From Ustulina deusta (lineage: Eukaryota; Ascomycota; Sordariomycetes; Xylariales; Xylariaceae): a stretch of DNA of 64,000 nt. A program made the position numbers and the translations under genes. The stretch is taken from positions 186,001 through 250,000 of the forward strand of contig JAJNNX010000051.1 in assembly GCA_023159155.1 (NCBI GenBank), written 5' to 3'. A model generated the notes under the pieces. That model was not told where the DNA came from and did no database searches. It saw nothing but the letters and a program-made list of their open reading frames with translations. Shown here piece after piece: positions 12,301 through 23,832 of this stretch (its first letter is position 1; each line of letters begins with the position of its first letter).

Positions 12301-12320
12301 AACTCATGTCAGATGTGTGA
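9319..12320 (+). pseudogene. C-terminal ankyrin-repeat array of the NLR-type gene, downstream of the second stop
   Basis: The frame after TGA 9310-9312 continues in phase to 11063, then through a phase-2 intron (GTAAGC...CGATAG, 11064-11119) to a TGA at 12318-12320. It encodes close to 1,000 residues dominated by ankyrin repeats, including the well-formed ETPMHYAARYGQPAVVAFLK, VCPLHLAARGQHIQAVQILL and MTPLHEAARCGSLEVAKLLV. The intact frame and intron show that it was recently part of one ~2,200-residue protein with the upstream Helo-like-N/NACHT part. Alone it would be an ankyrin-only protein. Without a promoter of its own, I treat it as the disconnected C-terminus. Confidence 0.65.
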
Positions 12321-13771
12321 GATCAGAATGACCCGTTGCCATTAGAAGTATCTCGAAGAATGTGATCTACCGACATGGCTACAAATTTATTAGTCGAAAG
12401 CGTTTCCGTGATTTGTTAGGATACTGATATTCTGCCAAGTGCTCTGAAGGTACGCTGGGTTTCTGATCGCGCCCTTCTAGACGGCCCGTCACTGCCATGA
12501 TCTGATCACAACGCTGACTTATCGCGCTTTGGATGGCCATTGTTGTGTTACGAGAGAAGGATGAAACTACTAGCTAGCGAATATAGACATAAGATCCCCG
12601 GGACAAAGATCTGACGCTCTCTCAGCATAGGAACGTTATTGTAGTGCTCCTGTTCGAGAAAAGGAACAGCTGAACAGTATTCAGGGGTTTGTTCCTCGTA
12701 TGCTAAGACTTTCGATACATGAGTATTATTGAAGCAACAATAAAAACTTCGGGCTATTTTTGGCTGGCTAAAGATTGTCATTGTCAGGTCTTGAAACACC
12801 TTTGCGGACTACCTAGTCTCCAGCTATATACAAGAGTCTCTTTGTCCTTCGTGGCAGTTATCTTGTGTAGCATAGTCGCATGTGTTACTTGATCTCATCT
12901 CCTGTCTTCTCATGCCCTTATTAAGACTCGCGTAAGCCTGACACCAACAGCAGCGCGGGCGGGCGGCCTGGATCACGTCAACCTACAGGAAGCCAGACAA
13001 TAAGGTTCCTGTCGAATTTGGCTAGAAATTCTTGTCTGCTGATAATTGTTGCAGTTTGGTAATTGCTGCGTACTTAAAATATACAGCACAGCTGGAGACG
13101 TATAAGTGTGTTGTTACTTTAGCCGGCAATTCCAATTGCAACAGGCCGTTCTAATCAAAATAACAGGTCAAGAGGATAGGTGACTTGTACAGTAATTCTA
13201 TTGCAAGGCTTGTACATCTGTTCCGAATGACCGAGACTAGGGGCAATTCTTCAGAAACGCTTTCTAGGGATCCCTCGTAGAGGCAGTTTGAGGCCGGGGG
13301 TCAGTTTACTAGGTAGTACTGTATCTAACAGTTGTATATACCTAGGTACATAAATGTTGCTCCACACTGCAGTCACCTGATTGAAGATAAGATAAGATTG
13401 ACACATGTGTTTGTATCTATACAAAGTACCTCCAGGGTGGGGTCTTCCAGTTCGCGTATCAACATCTCCAAACAGGTCGTCCATCAGGACGCGTCTGGTG
13501 CGTGTAATTGTTTTTAGAACGGCAAAGGTCAACTCTGCAGACCATACAAGTTGCTGAAATATTATTTACCTGTGTCGACACAGTCCAACTACCAGACAGA
13601 GTCGAATGCGCCCACCAAAGAGGGACCATCAATCAACCCTGCCAATTGCGCCTCCTTCGACGGAGCCCTTCAAAGCCAGTCCAAAGTCAGTCCACGACAG
13701 GCTTCTTGCGCAAGCTTTAGGTGTATTCGGGATGCAGCATTGAAGAAGTAAGACAGATCAAATCCCTCTGA
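12321..13771. other. Intergenic region
   Basis: About 1.45 kb without a supported gene. It contains short GGTACCTA-like pieces near 13330 and the promoter of the coiled-coil protein gene downstream. Small open frames on both strands (12548-13751) show no signature. Confidence 0.5.
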
Positions 13772-15944
13772 ATGGAAGCGTCAGCGCCTAAGCGGCGCAA
13801 AACCTCGCCGACAACGAGTGTGGCGGTAAACGAGTCCAGTGAGCCCGCCTCGTCTGACAGCGCCACCCGACGTTCCTCGCGACTCAATCGGCCGTCGTTT
13901 GCGTCGCCAACTAAAGCGAGCCTCGCGCGATCCAACCCCGACATCCTTCGGAGGCGCGCGCCATCGAGAGGAAGCCAGCCCAACGAAGAGCTGCCAGCCC
14001 CCGCCGCCTCGGAGCTAGGCAGCCCAACGAGCCAGCATGGCGATGCAAACGACCTTGTTACATCCCAATTGGAAGACGAAGCTGAATCGGGGAGGCTGCA
14101 AGGGGATGAAGGGGGCGGAAATGAGAACGCGACCGCGGAACGGCCAAACAGCCCAGTCAGAACGGCAGGCGGGGGGTTGTCCATTCGACCACGGAGGACG
14201 CCTAATAAGCCCTCTCCGAGACCTCTCCCACCCCCGTCTGCAGAAGAAGAAGAACTCATCAATCCATTCAAAGGAAGAAGGTTGCGACGATCTCCACCAC
14301 CAGGTGTCCTCCCCGATGTCGAACCCGAAGAACCCGAGCTGCCTCCTACGCCAACTCAGAAGGGCCTCTCAGACCCTTCGTCTATCGTCACTTCGCCGCC
14401 GGGGATACACAATACACCCTCTAAACGCCCTAGGAGGAGCAGGGTCTTGGCGGCGAAGATGAACAGCTCACCTCGGAAACACCCCCCTCTGCGCCCACCG
14501 GAATCCGCTGCCGAGATCATCGAGGAAACTGTCTCGTCGCGGCTCGTAAAAGAGCCACTGAGAGATGAACCGAGACGGAGGCGTGGAAAGCGGAAGTCTC
14601 ACCCGGGGCGGCAGGTTGAAGAGGCGGATCCGCTCGCAGATAAGAAGGCGTTGCGCGACTCTCTGCTGGCCGAAGTCGCACGGTTGGAAGACGATCTCAA
14701 AGTGCTTTCTCGTGAGAACGAGCGGCTATACAACGTGCAAGGATCACGTCACCATAGCATAGATCTCCCCGACCCTGAAGAGCAGAATCTTTTACTAGAT
14801 GTATTAAGTCGACACGCACTGCCACCGGAAAAGGAGGCGCCTCCCGATCCGATGCAGCGCTGGCTTGAAGCGGCGATGAATCCCATCGCGTTTCTCCCAT
14901 TCGGTCAAGCCAATGTCATTCCTGTCCTCCCGCCCCTCGTAACGTCTGGCGCAGAGAAGACACTAGAAACCGAAGCTCCGCCTCCCACCTCTCACCACCC
15001 CGTCCCCATGACGGCAGATGAAGAACTTCCTTACCTTCAGGTATTCACACCGTTAACTTTCACGTCGACCATCGCTACCGTCGAAGCAGAAGCCCGGGAA
15101 GACCAGGAGCCGCTGCTGCAGCGACATGCGATATCCGTGGCGTCCTCACCACCGGGTTTATTCGTCGCCACGATGGACATGACAGTGGACACAAAGACGT
15201 TGTTGGTGGCCGAGCTAGCTGTGCCGCGTCTCGACCCCTCGGCTATCGGTGAGCTAGGCCCGTTTGTCGAAAAGACTCTCCGCGGCGGCGCAGGCAATAA
15301 TAGTGCGCTTACGAGGAACGTCTCCGTCGTCGCTTGGGCCATGGGCGAATGGGTGCGTCTGGCGACACGCCGGGCGCGGTTCTGGCATGCCGTGGAGCAC
15401 GAGCTGGGGAGCGTAGAGGGGCTTGTGCGGTGCGCTAAGGCGATGAGGCAGGGGATGAGGAGGAGGCCGCGCGGCCGTCCTCGTGGGGATGAGAGTGACG
15501 ATGAGGATGAAGACGGGAGCAATAGACCTAGTAAAACGAGTCCTTCCAAGGCGGATGTGATCGCACGAATGGGCCGGACCTGTCTTGACTTGGACCTGTC
15601 GAGCATCGCTGCCGACGACAGGGACGATGGGTCGTTGGCAGTGCGCATCCAGTGGCACGCCGAGTTCGACTGGACTGGCGAGGCGAGGAGCAAGATTGGG
15701 CTTCTGCTTCGTGCTCCTGCGAAGTGTAAGTGCATATACACCATACTACCCTGTCCTCTACTTTTGTTGCTCGATGCAAATCGCGGTGGCTAACTACTAT
15801 TCTGTTACAGGGCATGCGAGCGATGGGAAAGGAAGCCTGGCCGGCCTCTCAGATATGTTTGACAAGCTGCTTCGAGACGGGAGAGATCCCCTCGAGGCCG
15901 TGAAGATCGTCGTTGCCCTTGTTGTGGGCGATGGGAGGCCGTGA
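13772..15944 (+). CDS. Coiled-coil nuclear protein with folded C-terminal domain, kinetochore candidate
   Basis: Exons 13772-15725 and 15811-15944 encode 695 residues. The first ~280 are disordered and basic, with KRRK at residues 7-10 and many SP/TP sites, as expected of a CDK-regulated nuclear protein. A coiled coil follows at ~288-320 (DSLLAEVARLEDDLKVLSRE). The C-terminal region (~420-695) looks folded: FTPLTFTSTIATVEAEA, FVATMDMTVDTKTLLVAELA, RNVSVVAWAMGEWVRLA, and after the intron DMFDKLLRDGRDPLEAVKIV. Coiled coil plus a C-terminal alpha/beta domain is the plan of RWD-type inner-kinetochore subunits (CENP-O/Mcm21, CENP-P/Ctf19). That link is inference from architecture only. The gene model itself is firm because the spliced frame restores a sensible C-terminus. 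Confidence 0.8.
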
Positions 15945-16709
15945 GAGGCGCGATTACGTATGAGGGGATATGTCTAGATGCTGCGTCTGCTCGGTATGCG
16001 TATGGCTGTGTTTGGCTGGTGTTTGGCTGGTGTTTGGTTGGGATATGAGTGTATGAGCATGAGCATCTTGTCAACCCCCTCGAGGTTTACTTGGACGGAA
16101 TAGCCTGTCTACTAGTGAATTGATAGCCGAGTGTATGTCAGCATTTCATGGGGCTGTATGTATTGTCGACCTGGCGGTTCTGCAACAGAGATTAAAACAT
16201 GCACATTGAGACATTCCCTGGGCTACAACGATGATTACACTAATTACGCTGGCGTGGAAGAGTCCATCATGTGGTAACTTAGTATATCGAAGTTCATCGA
16301 GTCAAGTCAAGTCAAGAATCAACCCCCTGAGCCTGGATCCCGACGTGCCGATGACAATATCGGTGGGATTCGTCCTCCTTTAACTTCCAATCCTTACGTA
16401 GAGCGAGGCTCCTGAGTAACATTGGTACAAGTCCCTTGCAAGATTGAGTCATCACCCCAATACCGCAAAGGACAATTAATCGAATTTAGGGGGAATTTTT
16501 TTTTTGTTTTTTTTTTCTTCGCTATCCGTGACACTCCGCCATTAATTATTGTCACGGTTGAGGATATTTCGGCCGTGACTTTGTCCGCGTCCTATTCTAT
16601 CCTTTTTCTTTCCCTTTTTTTTTCTTCCCCTCCCTCGCTAAACTGGAATTGACCGGCTAGGTTTTGTCCGTCCGTCTGTCTTTCTGTCCGTCTGTCTGTC
16701 CTTCTGTCC
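15945..16709. other. Convergent intergenic region with microsatellites
   Basis: No gene is visible. The stretch includes a short (GTCAA) run near 16303-16316, T-runs at 16497-16518, and a CTGTCC/CCGT tract from 16665 that ends at the DPM3 stop codon. Confidence 0.5.
16665..16709. repeat. (CTGTCC/CCGT)n microsatellite beside DPM3
   Basis: Alternating TCCGTCTGTC / CTTCTGTCC units lie directly 3' of the DPM3 stop codon, probably inside its 3' UTR. Confidence 0.7.
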
Positions 16710-17245
16710 TTAATCGACGTCGACGCCGAGACGCCGCAGGTCCTTTTTGGCGAGCTCGATCTCGGCCACCAGCTCCTTGTGGGCCTCGGGCACGTCGTGG
16801 AAGGTCATGACGTTCCAGCCGAGTCGGAAGAGGAGGTAGGCGCCGAAGGAGACGAGGGCCCAGAAGGGGAGCTGTGGGGGTTGCACGGCTGCTTGTTAGT
16901 CGTGTTTTGTCTTGTGGTGGAGTGGAATCTGACGGGGAGGAGGGGGGTGTTGGAAGAAGGGCGGGAGAGGGGGCGGCTTGTGAGAGGACACGGGATGGAA
17001 AGTGATCGGGGGATATGCGCACCACGGGGACGATCTCGGTCTGCACTAGCTCTGGGAGAGGAATGAGCTGGAGGTAGAGGGCGAGGTAGAGCTGGACGGT
17101 CACAACATGTTAGCAAAGGTCGTCGACTATTCTTGTTTGCTTGTTTGGAAGCGGCAGCGAATGAAAGGCGTAGTCGCTGGGGTGCGAGAGAGCATACCGA
17201 GGTGATGAGGAGGCCGATGGAGATGGTTTGCTGTGCGCGCGTCAT
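16710..17245 (-). CDS. dpm3: Dolichol-phosphate mannosyltransferase subunit 3
   Basis: Exons 17198-17245, 17023-17091 and 16710-16871 (minus strand) give 92 residues, the usual size of DPM3. The product begins MTRAQQTISIGLLITSLYLA. Two hydrophobic segments (ISIGLLITSLYLALYLQLIP and LPFWALVSFGAYLLFRLGWN) are followed by the conserved cytosolic tail with FHDVPEAHKELVAEIELAKK. DPM3 anchors the catalytic subunit DPM1 in the endoplasmic reticulum membrane. There the complex makes dolichol-phosphate-mannose for N-glycosylation, O-mannosylation and GPI anchors. All three exons join in phase 0 at standard GT-AG sites. The start is the only ATG giving the conserved N-terminus. DPM1 and DPM2 are not in this window. 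Confidence 0.92.
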
Positions 17246-18102
17246 GTTGTCTGTCTGCTCGGATGCGATTGGCACCACAGTATTATGTCTCTACTTTGTA
17301 CGAGGGGCGGTCTTGGTGCCGGTGAACAAAGATGGATATTATTGTTGTTATACTATATTTCGCGTTGCAGTGTTGGAGGGGGGAGGGATGTTGTGTAAAA
17401 AGGAGCGACGCTGAAAAGACAAGTGGTTTGTGAAACTTTTGGCTTTTTGATTTTACGTCGAGCGACTCGAGAGGTCGTAATTCAATTCGTGTCGTCTGTT
17501 CAATGCTGCGCTCCGGTACACGACTGCTGTCGGTGGGTTGGGTCCAATGCAGGGGGTTGTACTACCTCTCCAATACATGTAGGTACCCAGTATGGAGATA
17601 TCTACACCTACTAACAGTTCCTGGTGTCTGTGTGCTCAGGAGGTACTTGTAGGTACTAGACAGGTAACACACCAATGATCAGGTGTGACAGGGATGTTAC
17701 CTATACTTCGTAGTAGTATACCTAGCAGGTAGTTTAAGCCACCCTCACCAGCCATAAATCCATTCATTTGGTACCTGGTAGGTACCTATGGCTAAATACC
17801 CAGCATTCTGTTGGGAGAAGACCCTCACTCTAGATTCCTGCCATATCATCTTCTTCATTACATCTACAACATTGACCAATTATTCGCCTGAACAGGAAAA
17901 TCTCCGCTACCTATCACCATCAATGTTGCAAGTCTATAGGAGCATCTAGGTAGTCTGCTGAGGACGAAAATATGTTTAGAAAAGGGTGAATTAATGCGGT
18001 TAATCAGTGCGTTTTCCGCGATGCAATTATAGAGATGAATGTGTTCATTTTTGTTCCCTCTATTCCCAGGCTAAATAGCATTTCGCTTCACCTCCTCCAC
18101 GC
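17246..18102. other. Intergenic region with GGTACCTA repeats
   Basis: No gene is supported. Scattered copies of GTAGGTACC / ACCTAGGTAG occur at about 17577-17795 and 17945. It separates the DPM3 promoter from the 3' end of the Zn2Cys6 regulator. Confidence 0.5.
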
Positions 18103-20707
18103 TCACCAATATGTGTTGACAAAGCTGGGTTCGATGATATTCGTCACAGTTCGTGAGTCATAATTGCCAAACTCCGACGACTCGAATCCCATCATCACGC
18201 TGTCCCAGTCCTGTTGTCCCATTGGGAATGCGTAGTCGAGCGGTTCCTGGCCGTGAGGATATTCCTGATGCACATTGCCGGGGTTGGCGGGGCTGGTGCT
18301 TGACACGATGCGATCGGCAGTGCTATGGAGGCTCTCGCAGGCGCCATGCACCTTTCGCACAAGGGGAGACTTTGCCGCCGCTTGTTCCAAGAGACATCTC
18401 ATCCTAGACAATAGTGACATATCGTTCCCCGAGGACGTCGCTATTGCGTTGCCGGCCAGCACGATGAACGGCACCAATGGAACCAAAGACAAGATACTGT
18501 GTCACACTGTTAATCCCCAAACAACCTGAGCCATGCAAGTCTGGTCTGTTTTTGAACTTACACGTTTAACACTGTCGCCCATCGATGTACATGGCCCACT
18601 ACCGCCTCCTCGCCAATCTTCACAAGCATCGACAATGCCACGCGTGCCTCATTTACGCATTCAGTCGAGCATTGCAGAGGGCTTTAGCATCAACTGTCAG
18701 TTTCCGCTCTTCAAGGGGAGATCTCGGCCTATTTCGAGAGCATGTAGAACACCCCAAGATGAAATACGAATCCAAATAAATGGCCCAGCTCATTACATTG
18801 GCTAGGGGGAAATGAAAGGGGGGAAAGGTGATCTCGATATTACTTACTGGGCATTCAGCAACCCCGGTGGGAGAAAGCGGTACACGATTGCAAGCTGGCA
18901 GTGTAAGATGATGTCCAACGTTGTGCTTACCCCGCCAGTATTGCTACTGTGATGTAAGCTTATCGTATTCTCAACTAACTTAACAGGAACGGAATAGAGG
19001 ATACATACTTTGACAGCACGGTCTCCCAGGTGGGATCATCGGGGCATACCTAGGTTCAGTCGAGTCAGCGACGCACCCCGACGGCAGAATACACAATTAC
19101 ATACGCTTTTCACGCTGTTCAAAATTTCTGTAAGCCGAGTGGCAAGCCTTTTGACGTGTCCAAGTCTAATTTGCTGCGACGATTTTTGGGCCACGACCGA
19201 GAACAGGCTTTCTTCAATATCGCCCATGACAATAGCCATCTCAACATAGGCGCCATAGAGTCTGACATGGTCATGTTAGCCGTAGGTGCCAACACCCAGG
19301 CGCATGGATACTAACACGCTCAGCATATGCGGCCGATTTGGCGGCGAAGGCAGTTGATAAAGGTCGCTCGTCACATCAAAGTGGCGTATCGTGGGAGATT
19401 TCCCGCATGTCATCGCCAGTCCCTTTTCCCAGATATAGATGTGCCAGAAAATCTCAAGTTCTCTTCGAAAGCAGCTCCTGCTGTTCATATCACCGCTAGT
19501 TAAACGGTGCAGGCCTAGATCCAGAGCCGCTCTTGCAGCGCCGCTGATCAACCTCCACGCAATCGTACTATGTCCTTGTTTGACGTAGAAGTTGGACTGG
19601 GCGGTTAGAACAAATCGTCGGTGAGTCTATCGACATCATGGGTGCGGCACTCACAAGGGCCGCGAGGGCGCGGCAGGATTCCAAAGACGGCTCTGAGCAC
19701 AGCCGGAGACTCTGCAATGCAGCATTGGCATTGGACTGTGGGATTTTGCTGTGCGCGCGCATCGCGTCGACCGTCGTCCCCAGGAGCTTGCAGTTGGCCT
19801 CATTAATAGTTCCGAAGATGTTATAGAGGCCAACGTTGGCGCATATCCACGTCCAAAGCGAGATCCGCTCAGTCGCAAAGTAGATGTCTCGGCACATGGC
19901 TATGAATTCATCTTCTGTGAAGAGTGGTAAATCCACAAAGGACCGTTGCTCTTCAGCTTTTACTAGGCGCAAGAGCTTAAGAACTATGTCGTTCGGTGGT
20001 AGGGGCATGTTTCCGAGGCCGACATTGTTGGATTCTATAAGAGGATTCCTTGCTGATGTTGTCCCCTTGTCATTGCCCTTGTCATTGCTGCCCCCCAGGG
20101 GCGCGCCCGGAGGAAACTCGAGTTGGGACGGCAGAAGCGTGGCCTCTAATGTTGTTTTAATTTGGTGGGCATGAGATGTAAATGATGTATCCCCGTGATA
20201 ACCCTCTTGGACACTATCTAGAACAGGCACCTGCTCATCAATCATCGACGGCGGAGTGTAGGCCGCGGCATCCAAAGAGACTGTCTGCGAACCCGATGCG
20301 AACGATGGCGTGTCTTTGTTCAACATAAGAACTTGAAGCATCCCCCTGACGTCGGTGAGTTGACGGCTGACATCTTGCACGGCGTCTTCATATTTGGTCG
20401 ACAGGAGAACCCGTTGCCGCTTCTCGCCGGCTCGTTTCGAAGTCTGGCACGGAACATTGAGCATGGCGCAGTTGGCGCATGGCGACCTTCGATCACACCT
20501 GGTCTACCTGGACGGTCAGTTGTACCCGATGCCCTCGACGGTAGAGACTTACGTACCTTGCGAATTTTGCAAGTATCGCACTTTCAGTTTCATAACAGCA
20601 TTAGCATCCAGCCTGACATTCCGCACCTATACTCATCATCAGGGATCCGGATCCATCCTTACCGCTGGTTTCCGCTCTGGCGGGATACTCTGTTCCGGTT
20701 CACTCAT
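18103..20707 (-). CDS. Zn2Cys6 fungal-specific transcription factor
   Basis: Nine exons: 20663-20707, 20557-20580, 19655-20503, 19316-19596, 19105-19261, 19009-19049, 18848-18946, 18562-18681 and 18103-18496, giving 669 residues. The zinc cluster is built across three exons: MSEPEQSIPPERKPA, then CDTCKIRK from a 24-nt microexon, then TRCDRRSPCANCAMLNVPC. This matches the C-X2-C-X6-C-X5-C-X2-C-X6-C spacing. A short coiled linker follows (VQDVSRQLTDVRGML). The middle region has the Fungal_trans features ALDLGLHRL, FWHIYIWEKGLAMTCGKSP and IRHFDVTSD. It should be a nuclear DNA-binding regulator; target genes are unknown. It lies 410 bp from, and on the same strand as, the FAD-linked oxidase, so that gene is a plausible target. 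Confidence 0.88.
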
Positions 20708-21117
20708 TTTCCCATGAAAACTGTCAAGACATGTTATTTCTGGCATCAGTTGGAACTGAAGAAATGACAGTGGTGAATATAATACAATATCGAGCATCCC
20801 ATGTCTCTCGACAAATGCCAAGGGCGCAGGGGCATACGTCAACCACCAACCGCAGTTAGTTACACTACCCGGGTACCTGTCCAGCCCAATTAGTGGAGAA
20901 CTAAGCATTGATCGCCATTGGACAAGGTACACTAGGCACCCGCATAAAACATCATTAGCTCAGATGTTCGATGCCAAGACCATATCTCAGCGAATCGGTT
21001 ACAGCACCGTAAGACACCTCGTGTAGTGTAGGCATGATTTTGACGATGCCCGCATTCAGTTCCTAATTTCTTACCCAAGACCTCGAATGAAACATGAGAA
21101 TTACAGCGGAATTGCAC
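20708..21117. other. Regulator promoter / oxidase 3' region
   Basis: A 410-bp gap between the regulator start and the oxidase stop, both genes on the minus strand. It holds no gene and must contain the regulator promoter. Confidence 0.5.
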
Positions 21118-22742
21118 CTATTGGACCCTTGAAATCTTGTACCCTCCCGAAACGCGCGTCTGGAAAACTCCGGCGGGATCATATTTAGCGGCAACGTCTT
21201 TCATGAGCTCGATATTGGACGCGCCATAGCTTCCAAGGGGATCCTGGTCATCGCCTGCGTAGTTCAAGTAGATGAAGTCCATCTCCCCTTGCACTGATTT
21301 GGCGAAGTCAGCAACCTTGGCCGTCATCTCCTTCACGAGCGCGTAGGCTTCTTCCCGCGGCGCCTCATCCGTGAGAATCCCCACCCCGGCAGTGTACAGG
21401 AGAGCGTTGTTCCGGAGGTCGTCCAGCCCGAGAACGTTGCCGCCCCGCCGACTGCCGATTGGCCAACGGTAAGAAGGCAGTGGCTGAAGGAACATCTGCG
21501 TGAAGAAGTCGTCTGGCGCCATCAGCTTCTTCAGCGACTCGACGAATTCCGCATGGAGCTCGACGGCGCGATTCGCGATTCGCTTGTCGTTGTTGAAAGT
21601 CAATGTCAAACCATAGTTCCTATCGCCTCGTTAGCCAATTGACCTCGTCTGCCTTGGAATTGGGATGACAAACCATGTGCCGGATTGATCCTGAGATGCG
21701 GAGGCGGCCTCTGCAATATTTTCCACGGTCGTTCGATTTAAAAACGCCGGCAGGGCCTTCGCCTCATCAAATGGCGTGGTATTATTCGTGATGCCCGCAG
21801 TGTTGACGTGAACCCCAACAGCAAATACATCCGGGCTCTCTTTCGTGTTGTGGCTGAAGAAGGTGAAGAAAGCGTCGTCGGCGAGTAACTCGTTGGAATC
21901 AGCGAAGCCGACAACCGCGTCAACCAAGGCGGATGAATAATTTTGAGACAGGAAACGCGTGTCGCTGAAGATATCCGGCGACTGGACCGCCTCCATATCA
22001 AATCGTGTCACGATGCCGAAGTTGTTGCTGCCCCCCTTGAGAGCCTGCCACAAGTCGGCGTTCTCTGCCTTGTTTGCGTTGATGATGGACCCATTCGCCA
22101 ACACCACCTCGAATTTTATCACGCTGTCGCAGCCGAAGCCTTGTCGCCCCGAGTAGTACGAGTTGCCGCCGCCCAGGAGAAAACCGCCAACGCCGACATC
22201 GCCATCACGCCCACCCACAACAGTGACACCGTATTTGATGAGGTCTTTGTACACATACTGCCATCTGCCTCCAGGCCCAATGCTAGCAATGTTGGTGTCG
22301 GGGTTATAGGTCGTCGAGTTTAGGCGGCTCAAGTCGATAGTCACGCCATTGACCGTACTGCTGGATCCAGTCGAGCTATGGCCGCCGCTGCGGACGGCAA
22401 TAGTCGAATTACCGCCGTATCCGCCCGGATTCGTCAGGGTGGTGAGTGCAGTGGCAACCTCGTCGCTCGTACGAGGCAAGACGAAACAGTCGGCCCTTTG
22501 GCGGCTGTTCTTCGCCCACCACGAGTTGACCTCGGTCAGGTAACTCGTGTCATTGGGTGAGATCAATCGATTCCCGAGACCCGCGGCTTTCAAGGCCTCA
22601 CACTGGAGCTTTTCAGCACTAACTATATATAAAAAAAGATTGATGGTGTCGTTATTACGGTTCGACTTACAGGTGATGCAGTTGTTTGAGCCGCAACTCC
22701 GCTGAGAAGTGCTGCAGCGGTGGCGACTGAGAATTTCAGCAT
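21118..22742 (-). CDS. Secreted FAD-linked oxidoreductase (berberine-bridge-enzyme type)
   Basis: Exons 22671-22742, 21674-22602 and 21118-21619 give 500 residues, normal for the family. The first exon encodes a signal peptide, MLKFSVATAAALLSGVAAQ. FAD_binding_4 has the flavinylation motif AVRSGGHSSTG with the His for the 8-alpha covalent FAD bond. Further motifs are DGDVGVGGFLLGGGNSYYSG and ALKGGSNNFGIVTRFDMEA. The BBE C-terminus has IYLNYAGDDQDPLGSYG and AAKYDPAGVFQTRVSGGYKI. The Cys used for a second FAD bond in bicovalent members is Asp here (RDGDVGVGG), so one covalent bond is predicted. Such enzymes oxidise sugars or specialised metabolites. Several Asn-X-Ser/Thr sites fit secretion. 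The first acceptor (CTCCAG before TGTGAGGCC) was chosen for phase; others shift the frame. Confidence 0.9.
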
Positions 22743-23701
22743 AATGGCTGATGCGCTGCGAGAGATCGGAGAGCTGGGTCGTGTGAGAAATGGGGAGAAT
22801 ACAATTTGAAAAGAAAAGAAAACGCCTTTGGGAATTAACAGACCAAAGCAAAGATGTGGGAAATCTGGACATTGGCTTGAGCTGCTTTGATTTTCTGGTT
22901 ATCCGCCCGGGAGCATTACTTTCTTTATACCTGCGTTTCTCCCCAATCCGTACTCTCCCCCTGTCATTGCCATTGCAGGAATACTCGTGGATCGACAGTG
23001 GTTGTCGCTTTCATGACGTTTGCAAAGGACTAATGTTACAACTTGGTGCAGGCAGGTCGTGGCGAGATGGCTGGCGGAGGCCGAGGACCCGGTGAGGAAA
23101 TGTGGATAACAGCGTGATTCCGGCGCATGGTTCGAGAACTTGACCCCGGGCGGGCCCTCGGCCAGCAGCCGATAGGTGGTATTCCAAGGACAGCTTTACA
23201 TGTCCGGGTTCTGTCCGGGGTGGCTGTGCTTAGATAATATTATGTCTCGAATTCTTGGGACCTATGATCTGCTATGGATTCTCACACATCATCAGCGATT
23301 CTCCAAAATAGGAAGGGATCCAACTGCAATGGCCAATGGGGTAGGAGTTGTGATGTTAAAGTGACCGACTTGGATTGTTGATCAATGAGGTTTCTGACTA
23401 ACGTCAGCTTGCTCTGTAAGGGTGTTAGTGGCTATTCCTAAGTTTAGATATTTGTACCTCATAATATCTATTGGAGGCCAAGGCAAGCCGAGGAAACAAG
23501 ACAGTGATAGCACTGCATTGTACTAGGCCTGGGACTGCAGTGGTAGTAACAAGGCGAAAGCAGGGAGGATGTCGCCCGACAGAATTGCTATGTCTTCTGG
23601 GCGAACCATCTACTACTTACCCCTCCGCCTATACTTGATACAAATTGGTTGTACTGACAAAAATAGTTTTTTGTGTGTGGCAAGATACATTAAGCGCTAC
23701 T

Positions 23702-23832
23702 TCTGTTCACGTTGCTGTGCAGTGCTCGAGATAGGTACTTGATAACATTAAGGTAGTTTGACTTGTCCGATCCACCACTATCTTCATTCATGTTGCTGTG
23801 CAGTGCTCAAGATAGGTACTTATTAACATTAG
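23702..23832. repeat. Short direct duplication, ~50-bp unit at 81-bp spacing
   Basis: Two near-identical copies share GTTGCTGTGCAGTGCTC, AGATAGGTACTT and ATAACATTA. They begin near 23702 and 23783 and differ at a few positions. Confidence 0.8.

Noticed and set aside
14037..14462. Plus-strand open frame inside the coiled-coil gene
   Set aside because: Shadow frame of the long supported gene in low-complexity sequence.
15037..15744. 235-codon minus-strand frame opposite the coiled-coil gene
   Set aside because: Antisense shadow of GC-biased codons; Ser/Arg-rich with no signature.
18103..22742. Secondary-metabolite gene cluster
   Set aside because: No polyketide synthase, NRPS, terpene or DMATS backbone enzyme within the window.
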